From the NCBI GenBank assembly GCA_937885735.1, contig CALABN010000086.1, positions 1 through 54,251 on the forward strand: a stretch of 54,251 nt of DNA, read 5' to 3'. Positions 1 through 9,004 of the stretch are shown here, one piece after another (within the stretch, counting starts at the first letter, position 1; each line of letters opens with the position of its first letter). Under the pieces are notes generated by a model, which searched no databases, was not told where the DNA came from, and was given only the letters and a program-made list of their open reading frames with translations. The position numbers were made by a program, and so were the translations under genes. The stretch comes from an uncultured Bacteroidota bacterium. Its GTDB lineage: Bacteria > Bacteroidota > Bacteroidia > Bacteroidales > SZUA-534.

Positions 1-1
1 A

Positions 2-307
2 ACAACTGAAGCCGACGGCACCGAGACAGCCGTCTGCGACCATGGTTGCGGTGCTGCCGACATACGCACAGCCGAAGGCACCAAGTTGACCGACATTGCC
101 GGCGAAACAGCCAACGCAGTTGCCATCTACGCACACCATAACGTGATAGTTGTTGAGAATGCCGAAGCAGACATCTACGTTTACGATGCCACAGGCCGTT
201 GCATCGCCCGTAGAGACGCGGAGTTCCACGTCTCAATCGCAATGCAGCGTGAGGGCATCTACATTGTCCGCACAGGCGGCAAGACACAGCGCGTGTTTGT
301 AAAATAA
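2..307 (+). CDS. C-terminal end of a T9SS-type surface protein (5' partial)
   Basis: The frame is open from base 2, so this is the 3' end of a longer gene running in from the left. About 30 residues of a Cys/His-containing spacer (CDHGCG) lead into a roughly 65-residue beta-rich C-terminal domain ending VRTGGKTQRVFVK. That layout, with a GIYIVR-like strand and a basic end, is typical of Bacteroidetes type IX secretion sorting domains. The last 60 residues are nearly the same as the end of the protein encoded at 861-5417, so the two are tandem paralogues. A strong hairpin terminator follows at 373-410. The passenger function cannot be seen from this fragment. Confidence 0.75.
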   Translation, partial: TTEADGTETAVCDHGCGAADIRTAEGTKLTDIAGETANAVAIYAHHNVIVVENAEADIYVYDATGRCIARRDAEFHVSIAMQREGIYIVRTGGKTQRVFVK

Positions 308-314
308 CAACCTT

Positions 315-590
315 GTAGAGACGTTGCGCGCAACGCCTATACAATTGATAATTGATAATTGAAAATTGAAAACAAAGGGTTGCGGCGAAAGCCGCAACCC
401 TTTGTTTTTTGCCGTTAATTCAAAATCCAAATTTGTGATTTGTAGATACGCAAAATTTTGCGTCTCAACCGCGTGAACAAATGAAATTGTTTGAAATCAA
501 ATCTTGGGTATTTTCAAATTTCAACGGACACATTCAATGTGTCCCTACCGCATTGCAACAATATGTACGGACGCGGTGCCCGCGTCTAAC
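315..590. repeat. Small dispersed palindromic repeats in the 308-803 intergenic region
   Basis: Three related palindromes share a GTAGNNACG start and an inverted end: 315-337 (core ACGTTGCGCGCAACG), 442-469 (core ACGCAAAATTTTGCGT) and 565-590 (core GACGCGGTGCCCGCGTC). A further palindrome, GGACACATTCAATGTGTCC, sits at about 525-544. Two more members of the GTAG family lie at 5423-5446 and 5580-5607. The stems change while the GTAG edge stays, as in REP-type elements. Nothing in this gap looks like a convincing protein gene. Confidence 0.6.
373..410 (+). terminator. Rho-independent terminator with GAAA tetraloop
   Basis: A perfect 14-bp stem (CAAAGGGTTGCGGC paired with its complement) is closed by a GAAA loop and followed by six T. 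It lies 66 bases after the stop of the partial T9SS protein. A sister terminator with a covarying stem (TTGCGAC-GAAA-GTCGCAA) follows the paralogous gene at 5457-5490. Confidence 0.85.
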
Positions 591-803
591 CGCAAAAATC
601 CAAAATTCTACATCCTACTCCCGATGGCTATCGGGACTAAATCAAACGTCTTTCCCCTTATGCCTTTTGCCTTATTCCTTGACCCTTTTCAACTCATTTG
701 TCTTTTGTCATTTTTTGTCAATTTGCAAACTAAAATTGTCAATTTGCAAACTTATTTTTTAAACTTTCGTATAGGTTTGCGATGAATTTTAAAACTATAC
801 TTA

Positions 804-848
804 ATGCGAAAAACATTACAAATTCTCGTGACGCTCTTTGTAGCATAG
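804..848 (+). other. Signal peptide start interrupted by in-frame TAG
   Basis: ATG at 804 opens MRKTLQILVTLFVA, a typical signal peptide start, in the same frame as the large protein beginning at 861. The next codon is TAG (846-848). After it the frame continues SVHSVVLAQ, which would complete a normal hydrophobic core and cleavage region. Without the TAG the gene would start at 804 and encode an exported protein like its paralogues. The TAG is either a nonsense mutation, a base error, or is read through. Other genes here end in TAG, so a recoded genome is unlikely. Confidence 0.75.
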
Positions 849-860
849 AGCGTACACTCT

Positions 861-3800
861 GTGGTTTTGGCTCAACTAATGCCAATAAACCCAGGAATAC
901 CAGTGGGGCCAATGATACCAGTAGATCCAAATCTTAATTACGAAGATGCCGACTACTCGACAACGTTGCAGGTTGGCGTTCCTGCAACTGGCACCATCAG
1001 TGCCGACGAAGACATGTACGAACTTGGTTTTGGCCCAAATTCGCCGGTGCGTGGCTATACGGTTGCGCTGAAGGCTGATGTGACTTACACCATCTGCGCT
1101 ACGGTACGCACTGCCGATGGCAAGCCTGCCAATCTTGCTCCGACTGTTGCACTGCTCACAGCAGACAAAGACTACTGTCTTGAAAAGAATACTTGGAGCA
1201 GTTCGTCTTCTTCGGAGGTGTATTCGAAGGTGACTTACACGCCAGAAGCCGATGGCAACTATTGTGTCCTTGGAGCAAACAGTTTTTATGGTTCAAGCAT
1301 CGAAAGTGCCTACTACTCCATTTCGGTTTACGAAACGCCTTATTGCACTGCCGAAAACGCCGAATACACAGCAATCGGCCTTGGCGAAAACACAGGCACG
1401 CTGTCTTTCGCTTCCGATGCTTATTATTATAGTAGTGGTAATGGTTATTATAATGCAAAGTTCCTTAAGGTTAGCCTGAAGGCTGGCGAGACATACAGTA
1501 TCAACTACCAGCTAAGCAAAAAGGCGAAGGAGGCATATGGCCTTGCACCTTACATTGCTATTGACGGAGGATACCCATATTCCAATGGTACCGATTTTGC
1601 CGATAGCTGTAGCGTGCTGACAATAACCATTACGCCAGAAGCCGACGGCGACTGCAAAATCGCAATCTGGAATGGCTGGGGTGGCCCTATCCCTTGCGAG
1701 TACGACTACAAGCTGACCATCCGCCAGTTGGACAAGGCAAGCGGATTGGCCTCTCTCGATTGCAGTACAGAATACACTGTAGGTTCCGTTATTTCGGGCT
1801 CTCTCAATGCCGACGACAAACAGGTCTATTGCAGTAGTGATTATTACGGATATGCCGAAGGCTACAGTGTGAATGTACCTAACGATGGCAACAAATATGC
1901 GTTTTTCTTCAAGGAGGAATCTGACAACACCTTTAAAAAGGCATCCGTTGTGCTTTTCAAAAAGGCATTTAGTGATGCTCCATTTGCCCATACAGAAGGT
2001 TTTCCCGACCCTATATTTTTGAGTTGTGTAGTTTCTGCCGGCCAATACAAGCTGGCCCTCATGAGCGACCAGATGAACTCGGCCGACTATAAGTTCGCCA
2101 TTCGCAAAGTGGCTACCCAGCCATCCGATATCGACTTCTCAAGAAAACTCACTGTTGGCAAGTCGCAGTCGGAATATGCCGATCCATTCTCTACACAGCC
2201 ATTATCGACTTCAGAATCATTTTTTGCCTATTATTCTGGCTACAGTGTCGAACTCGAGAAGGGCGTGACTTACAAGTTCAGCACCACTGCCAAGGATGTG
2301 TCATCTGAATTAGCTCTGTTTGCCGAAGGAGACATGGATACTCCATTAAAAAATGTCACGTCAGATTACGATGACGAGACCAAAACCTATAGCGCTGAAT
2401 TCTATTGCACACCAGACGAAACCGGCACCTACAACCTGGTTGCGCAGTTCGGCAATGGCTACTTTGGCACGCCAGTGAAATACATGGTTGAGGAAGTGTC
2501 ATCACTTGCCGATTTGCTCAACAACGCAACCGAGCTGACTGGAACGCACACGGCCCAGCTCGATTTCAGCAAGGATGCACAGCTTTTCGACTCAGGATTG
2601 GAGGGCGTCATGTTGCTGGGCAAAGCCTATAAGATGTCGTTGGCAGAGGGCGAATTATTGATGGAGCAATGGTCCGATCGTATCAGTTACCTATTATTCA
2701 ATAAGGATGCCGAAGGCAATTTCCAAATGTCGAATCTTAATGGTGATAGTGAATATTTTTCATATTCTGCCGATGCCGATACTGTGCTGTATTTTGTCTT
2801 GGCAGTTCAACCAAACGTCTCAAATGAAAAAGTATCTATGGCGGGTTTTGTCTGCAAGCCTATTGTACAGCTTCTCGACGGTGCAGTTGAGGTTGCTCAG
2901 TTGCCTTATACTGCAAGTGGCGTGTTCAACGCCTTTGACAAAGACGCTCAGATGTGTATTTCGGGCGGAGTATGTGGCGTCTATAAGCTGAACATTGCCA
3001 AGGGCGAATATGTAAATTACTCATTCGAGGCAACAGCCGGTGGTGCATGGTTTGTTTACAGCAAGGTTGATGGCGAATATGTATTTGTACATGATTTCTA
3101 TGCCGGAGCAAGACTTGGCGGTTTTGATAAGGATACCACCTTGTATGTGGCTAATGCCATTAATGGTACAATGTCGCCATATAATGTCACCATAAATAAC
3201 GGCAATGCCATAACCCTGACCGAGCTGTTCAATGGCGCAACCGAGATAGGCAGTGTTCCGTTCTATGCCGAAGGCAATTCAGCCCAAAACTCTACGCTTA
3301 CCAACATTAGGGAATACATTGCTCTACCTAATACTTGGGACGATGATTCCGATCGCTTCACCTACGCCAATGCCTACAAGCTGTCGCTAGAGGCAGGCGA
3401 AAGCGTGCGCATCGACTACTCGTCAACTGAAGATGCCTTTATGCTTCTCTACAGCAAGAAAGCTGGCGGAACGTATGACCTTATCGATTCAAAAGATGGT
3501 GGCAACAACGATTCGTTCTACGGCGATGGCGAGTATTACGACTTCACGGCACTAACCGACACTACAATCTACATCTACGTTGCGCCTTACGACCAACTTA
3601 CACAAACCAACTGGGCATTCAATGTGATGATGGACAAGAAAGTTCCAAGTGCCGACTTGACTCTTGCCGATTTGCTCGACAGTGCCACCGAGGTGGACAT
3701 GAATGCTTTGCGTACCGATGGATATGCAATGTTTAATGGCGGGGCAACCGAGCTGTACAATACATCGAATTACATTCCTTGGGCTAATAATCTGACAACT

Positions 3801-5417
3801 ACCGCTGTAGCCTACAAGTTCTTAGTGCCTGCTGGAGCCAATATCAATCTTTACAATCTGAAGAATGATGTTTACGAAGGATTTTACTTCCGCAAGACAG
3901 CCAACGGGTACAAGTATTGTGACCGGAGTGAAAAACTGATGCGCGACAGCGCAGGCGATACTCTTTATGTAGTTTCGTTGAGTAACAGCCATTCAACTTA
4001 TGCTTATGTGCATGTTCTCGAGTTTTATGAAAATGTTACAGAGCTCAAATACCCTGATTTTATGTTCGAGCAGGAGCCAACCAAGGAAGATGTCATGGTG
4101 GCATTGTTCGAGAACAATCCATACTTTGTCAATTGCTTCGGCGACACTATTGTTGTCAGCATGGATGAGATAGGAAGGAATGGCAAAATTAAAGGTTGCA
4201 ACATCAATATGGCGGGTCACGAGCTTACATACTATGTCAGCTATAACAGATCTTATCTTAATGACTGTTACAATATCAATGTTTCTGAAATCAAGGCACG
4301 CTTTGGAGTTTCGTTCACTTTGGCAGTGTCAGCAACTGGCAATGGTACGGTAAACAGCAATGTGTCGGGCAAGTACCTGAAAGATACTGAAGTTGCCATC
4401 AGCGCCGTGCCGGCAGAGCACTACCACTTTGTAAAGTGGAGCAACGGCTCGTTAAAGGCAACCGATACAATCGTGGTTGTATCTGATACCGCATTGGTAG
4501 CCGAGTTTGCCATCGACACATACAATGTTGAGCTTTCTGCCGAGAACGGTACAGTGACAGGTGCAGGCGAATACGGATACGGTTCGGCCGCAGCCATTGC
4601 CGCAACACCTGCCGAAGGCTTCCACTTTGTACAGTGGAGCAACGGCTCGCTAAAGGCAAACGATACAATCACAGTTGTCAGCGATACCGCATTGATAGCC
4701 GAGTTTGCGGCTCATCAGTATGGCGCATGGGATACCACTTTGGTAGCAACTTGCACAGCATCAGGCTTGCGTACTCACGCTTGCGCTTGTGGCGAAGTGG
4801 AAGTTGACACAATCCCAGCACATGGTCACACCATAGTTGTCGACCAAGCCGTAGCCGCAACATACACTTCAACAGGCCTTACCGAAGGCAAGCACTGCTC
4901 TGTCTGCGACAGCGTATTTGTGGCACAGCAGGTAATACCGATGCTGTTAAACGAGGTGACAAATGTTGAAGTCAGCACATTGCCAGCCAAGACAACCTAC
5001 AAGCAAGGCGAGGAGCTCGATGTGACAGGCGGCGTGGTAACCGTAACCTACAGCGACGAGTCATCACAGACATTCGACATCATAGCCGAAATGGTTAGCG
5101 GCTTCGACAGCCAGAAACTCGGCACACAGCAGTTGATTGTAACAGTCAGCGGCGTAAGCCAGACGGCGACCTTCGAGGTGACCGTAGAAAAGGCCGATGC
5201 CATAGACGAGGAACTGTCAGCCGCAGTAGTCATCTACGCTCATCACAACACAATAGTTGTAGAGAATGCTGAAGCCGACATTTACGTTTACGATGCCACA
5301 GGCCGCATGATAGCACGCGAGGCAGTGACCAGCAACCGTATGGAAATGCAGATGACCGAGCAGGGCATCTACGTTGTCCGCACAGGCGACAAGACACAAC
5401 GCGTGTTTGTAAAATGA
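861..5417 (+). CDS. Large secreted multidomain surface protein with T9SS sorting domain
   Basis: This frame encodes about 1518 residues. Most of it is beta-rich, with repeats of about 150 residues each marked by phrases such as YKLSLEAGE or YKMSLAEGE, probably extracellular beta-sandwich domains. Near residues 1150-1290 there are two divergent InlB-type repeats (HFVKWSNGSLKATDTI and HFVQWSNGSLKANDTI), then a Cys/His spacer, an Ig-like domain (YKQGEELDVTGG) and a C-terminal sorting domain ending KTQRVFVK. It is probably surface-attached or secreted by the type IX system. The GTG start at 861 removes the signal peptide; the natural start is probably ATG 804, cut off by TAG 846-848. As written it may be an inactivated gene. 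Ligand or role is not evident. Confidence 0.8.
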   Translation: MVLAQLMPINPGIPVGPMIPVDPNLNYEDADYSTTLQVGVPATGTISADEDMYELGFGPNSPVRGYTVALKADVTYTICATVRTADGKPANLAPTVALLTADKDYCLEKNTWSSSSSSEVYSKVTYTPEADGNYCVLGANSFYGSSIESAYYSISVYETPYCTAENAEYTAIGLGENTGTLSFASDAYYYSSGNGYYNAKFLKVSLKAGETYSINYQLSKKAKEAYGLAPYIAIDGGYPYSNGTDFADSCSVLTITITPEADGDCKIAIWNGWGGPIPCEYDYKLTIRQLDKASGLASLDCSTEYTVGSVISGSLNADDKQVYCSSDYYGYAEGYSVNVPNDGNKYAFFFKEESDNTFKKASVVLFKKAFSDAPFAHTEGFPDPIFLSCVVSAGQYKLALMSDQMNSADYKFAIRKVATQPSDIDFSRKLTVGKSQSEYADPFSTQPLSTSESFFAYYSGYSVELEKGVTYKFSTTAKDVSSELALFAEGDMDTPLKNVTSDYDDETKTYSAEFYCTPDETGTYNLVAQFGNGYFGTPVKYMVEEVSSLADLLNNATELTGTHTAQLDFSKDAQLFDSGLEGVMLLGKAYKMSLAEGELLMEQWSDRISYLLFNKDAEGNFQMSNLNGDSEYFSYSADADTVLYFVLAVQPNVSNEKVSMAGFVCKPIVQLLDGAVEVAQLPYTASGVFNAFDKDAQMCISGGVCGVYKLNIAKGEYVNYSFEATAGGAWFVYSKVDGEYVFVHDFYAGARLGGFDKDTTLYVANAINGTMSPYNVTINNGNAITLTELFNGATEIGSVPFYAEGNSAQNSTLTNIREYIALPNTWDDDSDRFTYANAYKLSLEAGESVRIDYSSTEDAFMLLYSKKAGGTYDLIDSKDGGNNDSFYGDGEYYDFTALTDTTIYIYVAPYDQLTQTNWAFNVMMDKKVPSADLTLADLLDSATEVDMNALRTDGYAMFNGGATELYNTSNYIPWANNLTTTAVAYKFLVPAGANINLYNLKNDVYEGFYFRKTANGYKYCDRSEKLMRDSAGDTLYVVSLSNSHSTYAYVHVLEFYENVTELKYPDFMFEQEPTKEDVMVALFENNPYFVNCFGDTIVVSMDEIGRNGKIKGCNINMAGHELTYYVSYNRSYLNDCYNINVSEIKARFGVSFTLAVSATGNGTVNSNVSGKYLKDTEVAISAVPAEHYHFVKWSNGSLKATDTIVVVSDTALVAEFAIDTYNVELSAENGTVTGAGEYGYGSAAAIAATPAEGFHFVQWSNGSLKANDTITVVSDTALIAEFAAHQYGAWDTTLVATCTASGLRTHACACGEVEVDTIPAHGHTIVVDQAVAATYTSTGLTEGKHCSVCDSVFVAQQVIPMLLNEVTNVEVSTLPAKTTYKQGEELDVTGGVVTVTYSDESSQTFDIIAEMVSGFDSQKLGTQQLIVTVSGVSQTATFEVTVEKADAIDEELSAAVVIYAHHNTIVVENAEADIYVYDATGRMIAREAVTSNRMEMQMTEQGIYVVRTGDKTQRVFVK

Positions 5418-5422
5418 AATTC

Positions 5423-5607
5423 GTAGGGACGCGGCGCCCGCGTCCGATAATTGACCAAAAGGGTTGCGACGAAAGTCGCAACCCTTTTTTGTTTGTCATT
5501 TGCTATTGGCTTGTTTGTTAATCGGACGTAGCACGCAATGCTTTATAAACGAATATAATCGTCGGTGTTTCATTTTATTGTAGAGGCACAAAATCTTGCG
5601 CCTCTAC
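5423..5607. repeat. Two more GTAG-edged palindromes
   Basis: Palindromes at 5423-5446 (GACGCGGCGCCCGCGTC core) and 5580-5607 (GTAGAGGC, then AAAATCTT, then GCGCCTCTAC) belong to the family seen at 315-590. They flank the terminator of the large surface gene and are not coding. Confidence 0.55.
5457..5490 (+). terminator. Terminator of the large surface-protein gene
   Basis: A 14-bp stem AAAAGGGTTGCGAC with a GAAA loop and its complement ends in a T run. It lies 40 bases after the stop codon at 5417. Confidence 0.85.
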
Positions 5608-5717
5608 AGAACCCGCATACAATCAATGTGCCCCTTGCTTGCTAAACGGATACGGCACATCCCCGCCAAACGCCGTTGGGCATTGGCGAGTGTAATAACC
5701 CCCACTGACTTTTCGAC

Positions 5718-6005
5718 TTATTTCTTCTTTTTCGGATTGGCGGGAAACCACCCTTTCTTTACGCGTTGTTCCTGCTCAAACAGTTCCAGAATCGACCAGA
5801 AGCAGCAGAATGCAAGCACTCCTGTCACCGACGAAAAAACAAGGTCCTCAATCAACAGCGAGACTATTGAAAAAATTATTCCGGCAAAGGCAAACGCCCA
5901 CCAGCATTTCTTCCCAATATAGTATTCAGCCTTGATTACAATCGGGTGAAACGCGCCGATGAGTACAAAGGATGCGGCTCCAAGTATTATTCCAGACCAG
6001 TTCAT
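5718..6005 (-). CDS. DUF4491 family small membrane protein
   Basis: Encodes 95 residues with three hydrophobic segments and the conserved phrases AFHPIVIKAEYYIGKKCWW and FWSILELFEQ, then RVKKGWFPANPKKKK at the cytoplasmic-type basic end. These are hallmarks of the DUF4491 family, which is restricted mainly to Bacteroidetes and has no known function. Length fits the family. It is transcribed opposite to both neighbours and stands alone. A longer plus-strand frame over the same bases (5596-5922) is a shadow. Confidence 0.85.
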   Translation of the reverse strand: MNWSGIILGAASFVLIGAFHPIVIKAEYYIGKKCWWAFAFAGIIFSIVSLLIEDLVFSSVTGVLAFCCFWSILELFEQEQRVKKGWFPANPKKKK

Positions 6006-6497
6006 GATTACGAGTGTTCAGTAAAAAGTGAAACATTGAAAATCGGGATTGTGAATATCTTTATACATTGAAAATCAAAGACATGCCACAAAATCTCATA
6101 AATCCAAGGCCAATATTAATGGATAAATTCGTGTTTGTCATAGGTTCTCGCAAAAAAATGATAGCAAAGTGTCAAAATGCATATTTAAAAGACAAAAAAT
6201 GTGATGTGAAAACCAGTTCAAGGTCCGATTGCTTCTGAATCATATTCAACGATATTGCAGAACCAGATGCCTAAAACGGCTTCTGCCTGCACCTGATAGG
6301 CTCCACGATAAACTTTCTGCCCATAGGCGTCAACTAAAAAAACGCGCAATAAAGTTTTTTTTACAAAAAAAATGTTCCTACCTTTAAAAGACGCTTTCGA
6401 ACCTAAATGGCGACAATGCGAATGTAGCCTTCACGTGTAATCCATACTTTTGGTTTATAGGAGGCTACGCTTAAAAGTTGAATCTTAATTTGATGAT
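6006..6497 (+). promoter_or_regulatory. Leader region of the ATP synthase operon
   Basis: About 490 bases without a credible gene lie between the divergent DUF4491 gene and atpB. The stretch is AT-rich around 6350-6375. A Bacteroidetes -7 type element TACTTTTG (TAnnTTTG consensus) is at 6445-6452 and a weaker TACCTTTA at 6379-6386. I see no good TTTG -33 box at the proper distance for either, so the promoter is only tentative. Confidence 0.3.
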
Positions 6498-7613
6498 ATG
6501 AGAGCAATAAAACTATTGATTGCATCGTGCCTGTTGTTGACGGCAAATTCAATCTTTGCGCAGGAGACCTCGGATTATCAGCCGGAAAATCAAGACGCCG
6601 TTGTCGCCACTCAAGCCGACAATGCCGTTGCGCCTGATGCCGACAAGTTCGATGCTGGCGAGGTTATCATGCACCATATCAAGGATTCTCACTCATGGCA
6701 TTTCTACGACAAGTCAAGCAAGGATGGTGGCGAGTCGCCAGTAGCCATTCCGCTTCCCGTAATATTGTACTGCGAAGGGCATTTGGACATATTCATGTCG
6801 TCGGCATTTGAGCATGGCGAATCCACAGTGTGGAAAGATGACCGCGAGTACATACTTCATCATGACAAGATTTATCTGGCCGAAGATGGTCAAATGAGAT
6901 ATGGCGAGCATGGCGAAATACTTAACGAGATGCCCGTTGACCTTTCAATTACCAAAAATGTGGCATCGCTTATGCTATCGGCAATATTGTTGCTGTGGAT
7001 TTTCATTGCAACTGCCCGCGGTTACAAGAAGATGGGTTCCGTCCCAACTGGCTTGCGTGGGTTCACCGAACCGCTTATCCTTTTTGTAAAGGACGAGATA
7101 GCAGTCCCCAACCTTGGCGAGGAGCATTACCGCAAGTATCTTCCTTATCTGCTTACATTGTTCTTCTTTATTTGGATAAACAATATGCTGGGCTTGCTTC
7201 CAATGGGAGCCAACCTGACGGGCAACATTGCCGTGACTTTGCTTTTGGCGTTGTTTACATTCATCATTACAAACGTGTCGGGCTCTAAACATTATTGGAA
7301 GGAGATAGTCCGTATGCCGGGTGTTCCAATTGCCATTCAGCCTATCATGACCGTCATTGAGTTCATTGGCTTGCTTACAAAGCCGTTCTCACTGATGATT
7401 CGATTGTTTGCAAACATCACGGCAGGTCACATCATTGTGTTGAGCTTTATTTCACTCATATTCATATTCAAGTCAGTGCTCATATCGCCAGTCTCGATAG
7501 TGTTTGTGCTGTTCATGGACGTGCTTGAGTTGCTGGTGGCCGCATTGCAGGCCTATATTTTCACCATGCTTACTGCAATGTATATAGGTATGGCGGTTAA
7601 GACAGAAGAATAG
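6498..7613 (+). CDS. atpB: F-type ATP synthase subunit a
   Basis: Encodes 371 residues of the membrane a subunit, which forms the two proton half-channels against the c ring. An N-terminal signal peptide (MRAIKLLIASCLLLTANSIFA) and a roughly 130-residue extra periplasmic region precede the usual five membrane helices, as known for Bacteroidetes a subunits. The essential arginine lies in SLMIRLFANITAGHIIV in the penultimate helix. First gene of atpBEFHAG; atpE follows after 36 bases. Expected cell location is the inner membrane. Confidence 0.96.
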   Translation: MRAIKLLIASCLLLTANSIFAQETSDYQPENQDAVVATQADNAVAPDADKFDAGEVIMHHIKDSHSWHFYDKSSKDGGESPVAIPLPVILYCEGHLDIFMSSAFEHGESTVWKDDREYILHHDKIYLAEDGQMRYGEHGEILNEMPVDLSITKNVASLMLSAILLLWIFIATARGYKKMGSVPTGLRGFTEPLILFVKDEIAVPNLGEEHYRKYLPYLLTLFFFIWINNMLGLLPMGANLTGNIAVTLLLALFTFIITNVSGSKHYWKEIVRMPGVPIAIQPIMTVIEFIGLLTKPFSLMIRLFANITAGHIIVLSFISLIFIFKSVLISPVSIVFVLFMDVLELLVAALQAYIFTMLTAMYIGMAVKTEE

Positions 7614-7649
7614 ACAGTTTACTAAATATTAATTTAAAAAGTAACGATT

Positions 7650-7874
7650 ATGGAACCATTTTCAGTAGGTGCAGGCTTGGCAGTATTAGGCGCAGGCTTG
7701 GCAGTAATTGGAGCAGGATTAGGCATTGGCCGTATCGGTGGTCAGGCAATGGACGCCATTGCACGTCAACCGGAAGCAGCCGGCAAGGTACAGACCAACA
7801 TGATTATCTCTGCAGCATTGGTTGAAGGTTGCGCATTGTTTGCAATTGTTGTTTCATTGCTTGCATCACTTTAA
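7650..7874 (+). CDS. atpE: F-type ATP synthase subunit c
   Basis: Encodes 74 residues forming a two-helix hairpin. The first helix is Gly/Ala-rich (AVIGAGLGIGRIGGQAM), the polar loop is ARQPEAAGK, and helix 2 carries the ion-binding glutamate in ALVEGCALFAIV. The Ser/Thr next to the glutamate that is typical of sodium-binding c subunits is absent, so proton coupling is likely (inference). It forms the rotor ring with subunit a. Confidence 0.96.
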   Translation: MEPFSVGAGLAVLGAGLAVIGAGLGIGRIGGQAMDAIARQPEAAGKVQTNMIISAALVEGCALFAIVVSLLASL

Positions 7875-7945
7875 TCATTCACCTGAAAACTAACAAATGT
7901 CCCTTGCAGCGATTGGCTGCAAGGACATTTTAAACAAAAAGAATT

Positions 7946-8440
7946 ATGGATTTAGTAACCCCACAGATAGGCTTGCTTTTTTGGACAGTGCTCATCTTCC
8001 TGGTATTGGTGTTCCTGCTCGCAAAGTTTGCGTGGAAGCCAATCCTGAACATGGTGGAGGAGCGCACCAAGAATATTGAGGATGCCCTCAATTCGGCCGA
8101 GAATGCCAAAAAGGAAATGGCTGGCTTGAAGGCCGAAAACGAGCAGATAATGAAAGAGGCACGCGCCGAGCGCGACAAGATAGTCCGTGAGGCACGCGAG
8201 ATGAAGGACAAAATCATCGAGGAGTCGAAGGAGACTGCAAAGGCTGAAGCCGACAAGATTATGCTTCAGGCACGCAAACTCATCGACGACGAGAAACGTG
8301 CCGCCATGAACGAACTGAAAGACCAAGTGGCTACACTGTCTGTCGAGATTGCCGAAAAAATCCTTGCAAGGGAACTGGCCGACAAGAAAAGCCAGGCCGA
8401 ACTGATAAACGACATTCTGAACCAATCAAACTTCAAGTAA
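7946..8440 (+). CDS. atpF: F-type ATP synthase subunit b
   Basis: Encodes 164 residues: one N-terminal membrane helix (IGLLFWTVLIFLVLVFLLAK) and then a long charged coiled coil (roughly residues 30-150) that forms the peripheral stalk holding F1 to Fo. Length matches the family. The start ATG at 7946 fits conservation (MDLVTPQIGLLFWT). A single b gene is present, so the stalk should be a homodimer. Confidence 0.95.
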   Translation: MDLVTPQIGLLFWTVLIFLVLVFLLAKFAWKPILNMVEERTKNIEDALNSAENAKKEMAGLKAENEQIMKEARAERDKIVREAREMKDKIIEESKETAKAEADKIMLQARKLIDDEKRAAMNELKDQVATLSVEIAEKILARELADKKSQAELINDILNQSNFK

Positions 8441-8441
8441 G

Positions 8442-8987
8442 ATGGACCAAAGCAGAATAGCCGTCAGGTACGCTAAAGCACTCTTTGAGGCGGCATTGGA
8501 GAAAAAGGTTGTTGAAGAGTTGAAAAAGGACATCGACTTTGTTGCGCAAGTGTGCGCCGACGAGACGATGCTTCAACTCATCGAGAGCCCTGTTTGCAAG
8601 CCGTCGGAAAAGGTTAAGGCCTTTGACGCCATTTTTGGCAAAAAGGTGAATGCCTTGACGCTCAATTTCTTGCAAATGGTAATCGGCAACAAGCGCGAAC
8701 GCTTTATTCCAGCTATGTGCCGCAACTTTGCCAGCCGCTACTACAATTACGCCAACATAAAGCAGGCGCACATTGTCACAGCACAGGCATTGGACAGCAA
8801 GATGGTTGAGAAAATAAAGAAAGCCATTGCGGGCATCTGCAAGGCCGACGTTGAAATATCGACATCGGAAGATGCAAGCCTCATTGGCGGATTTGTGCTT
8901 CGCATCGACGACCAGCAACTTGACGCCAGCGTCAGCACAAAACTGCGCACCATTAAACAAGAGTTTACTGATACAACGATTAATTAG
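8442..8987 (+). CDS. atpH: F-type ATP synthase subunit delta
   Basis: Encodes 181 residues ([19 protein letters not shown] at the N terminus, [22 protein letters not shown] near the C terminus), both typical of the OSCP/delta family that joins the peripheral stalk to the top of F1. It begins one base after the atpF stop, indicating tight translational coupling, and is followed by atpA. Confidence 0.95.
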   Translation: MDQSRIAVRYAKALFEAALEKKVVEELKKDIDFVAQVCADETMLQLIESPVCKPSEKVKAFDAIFGKKVNALTLNFLQMVIGNKRERFIPAMCRNFASRYYNYANIKQAHIVTAQALDSKMVEKIKKAIAGICKADVEISTSEDASLIGGFVLRIDDQQLDASVSTKLRTIKQEFTDTTIN

Positions 8988-9004
8988 ATAAAAACCAAAA
9001 TATT

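Noticed and set aside
481..785. Two overlapping plus-strand frames of 93 codons
   Set aside because: They cover palindromic and low-complexity bases, have no ribosome site and no plausible protein composition.
5596..5922. 108-codon plus-strand frame
   Set aside because: It is the antisense of the DUF4491 gene, which has clear family features.
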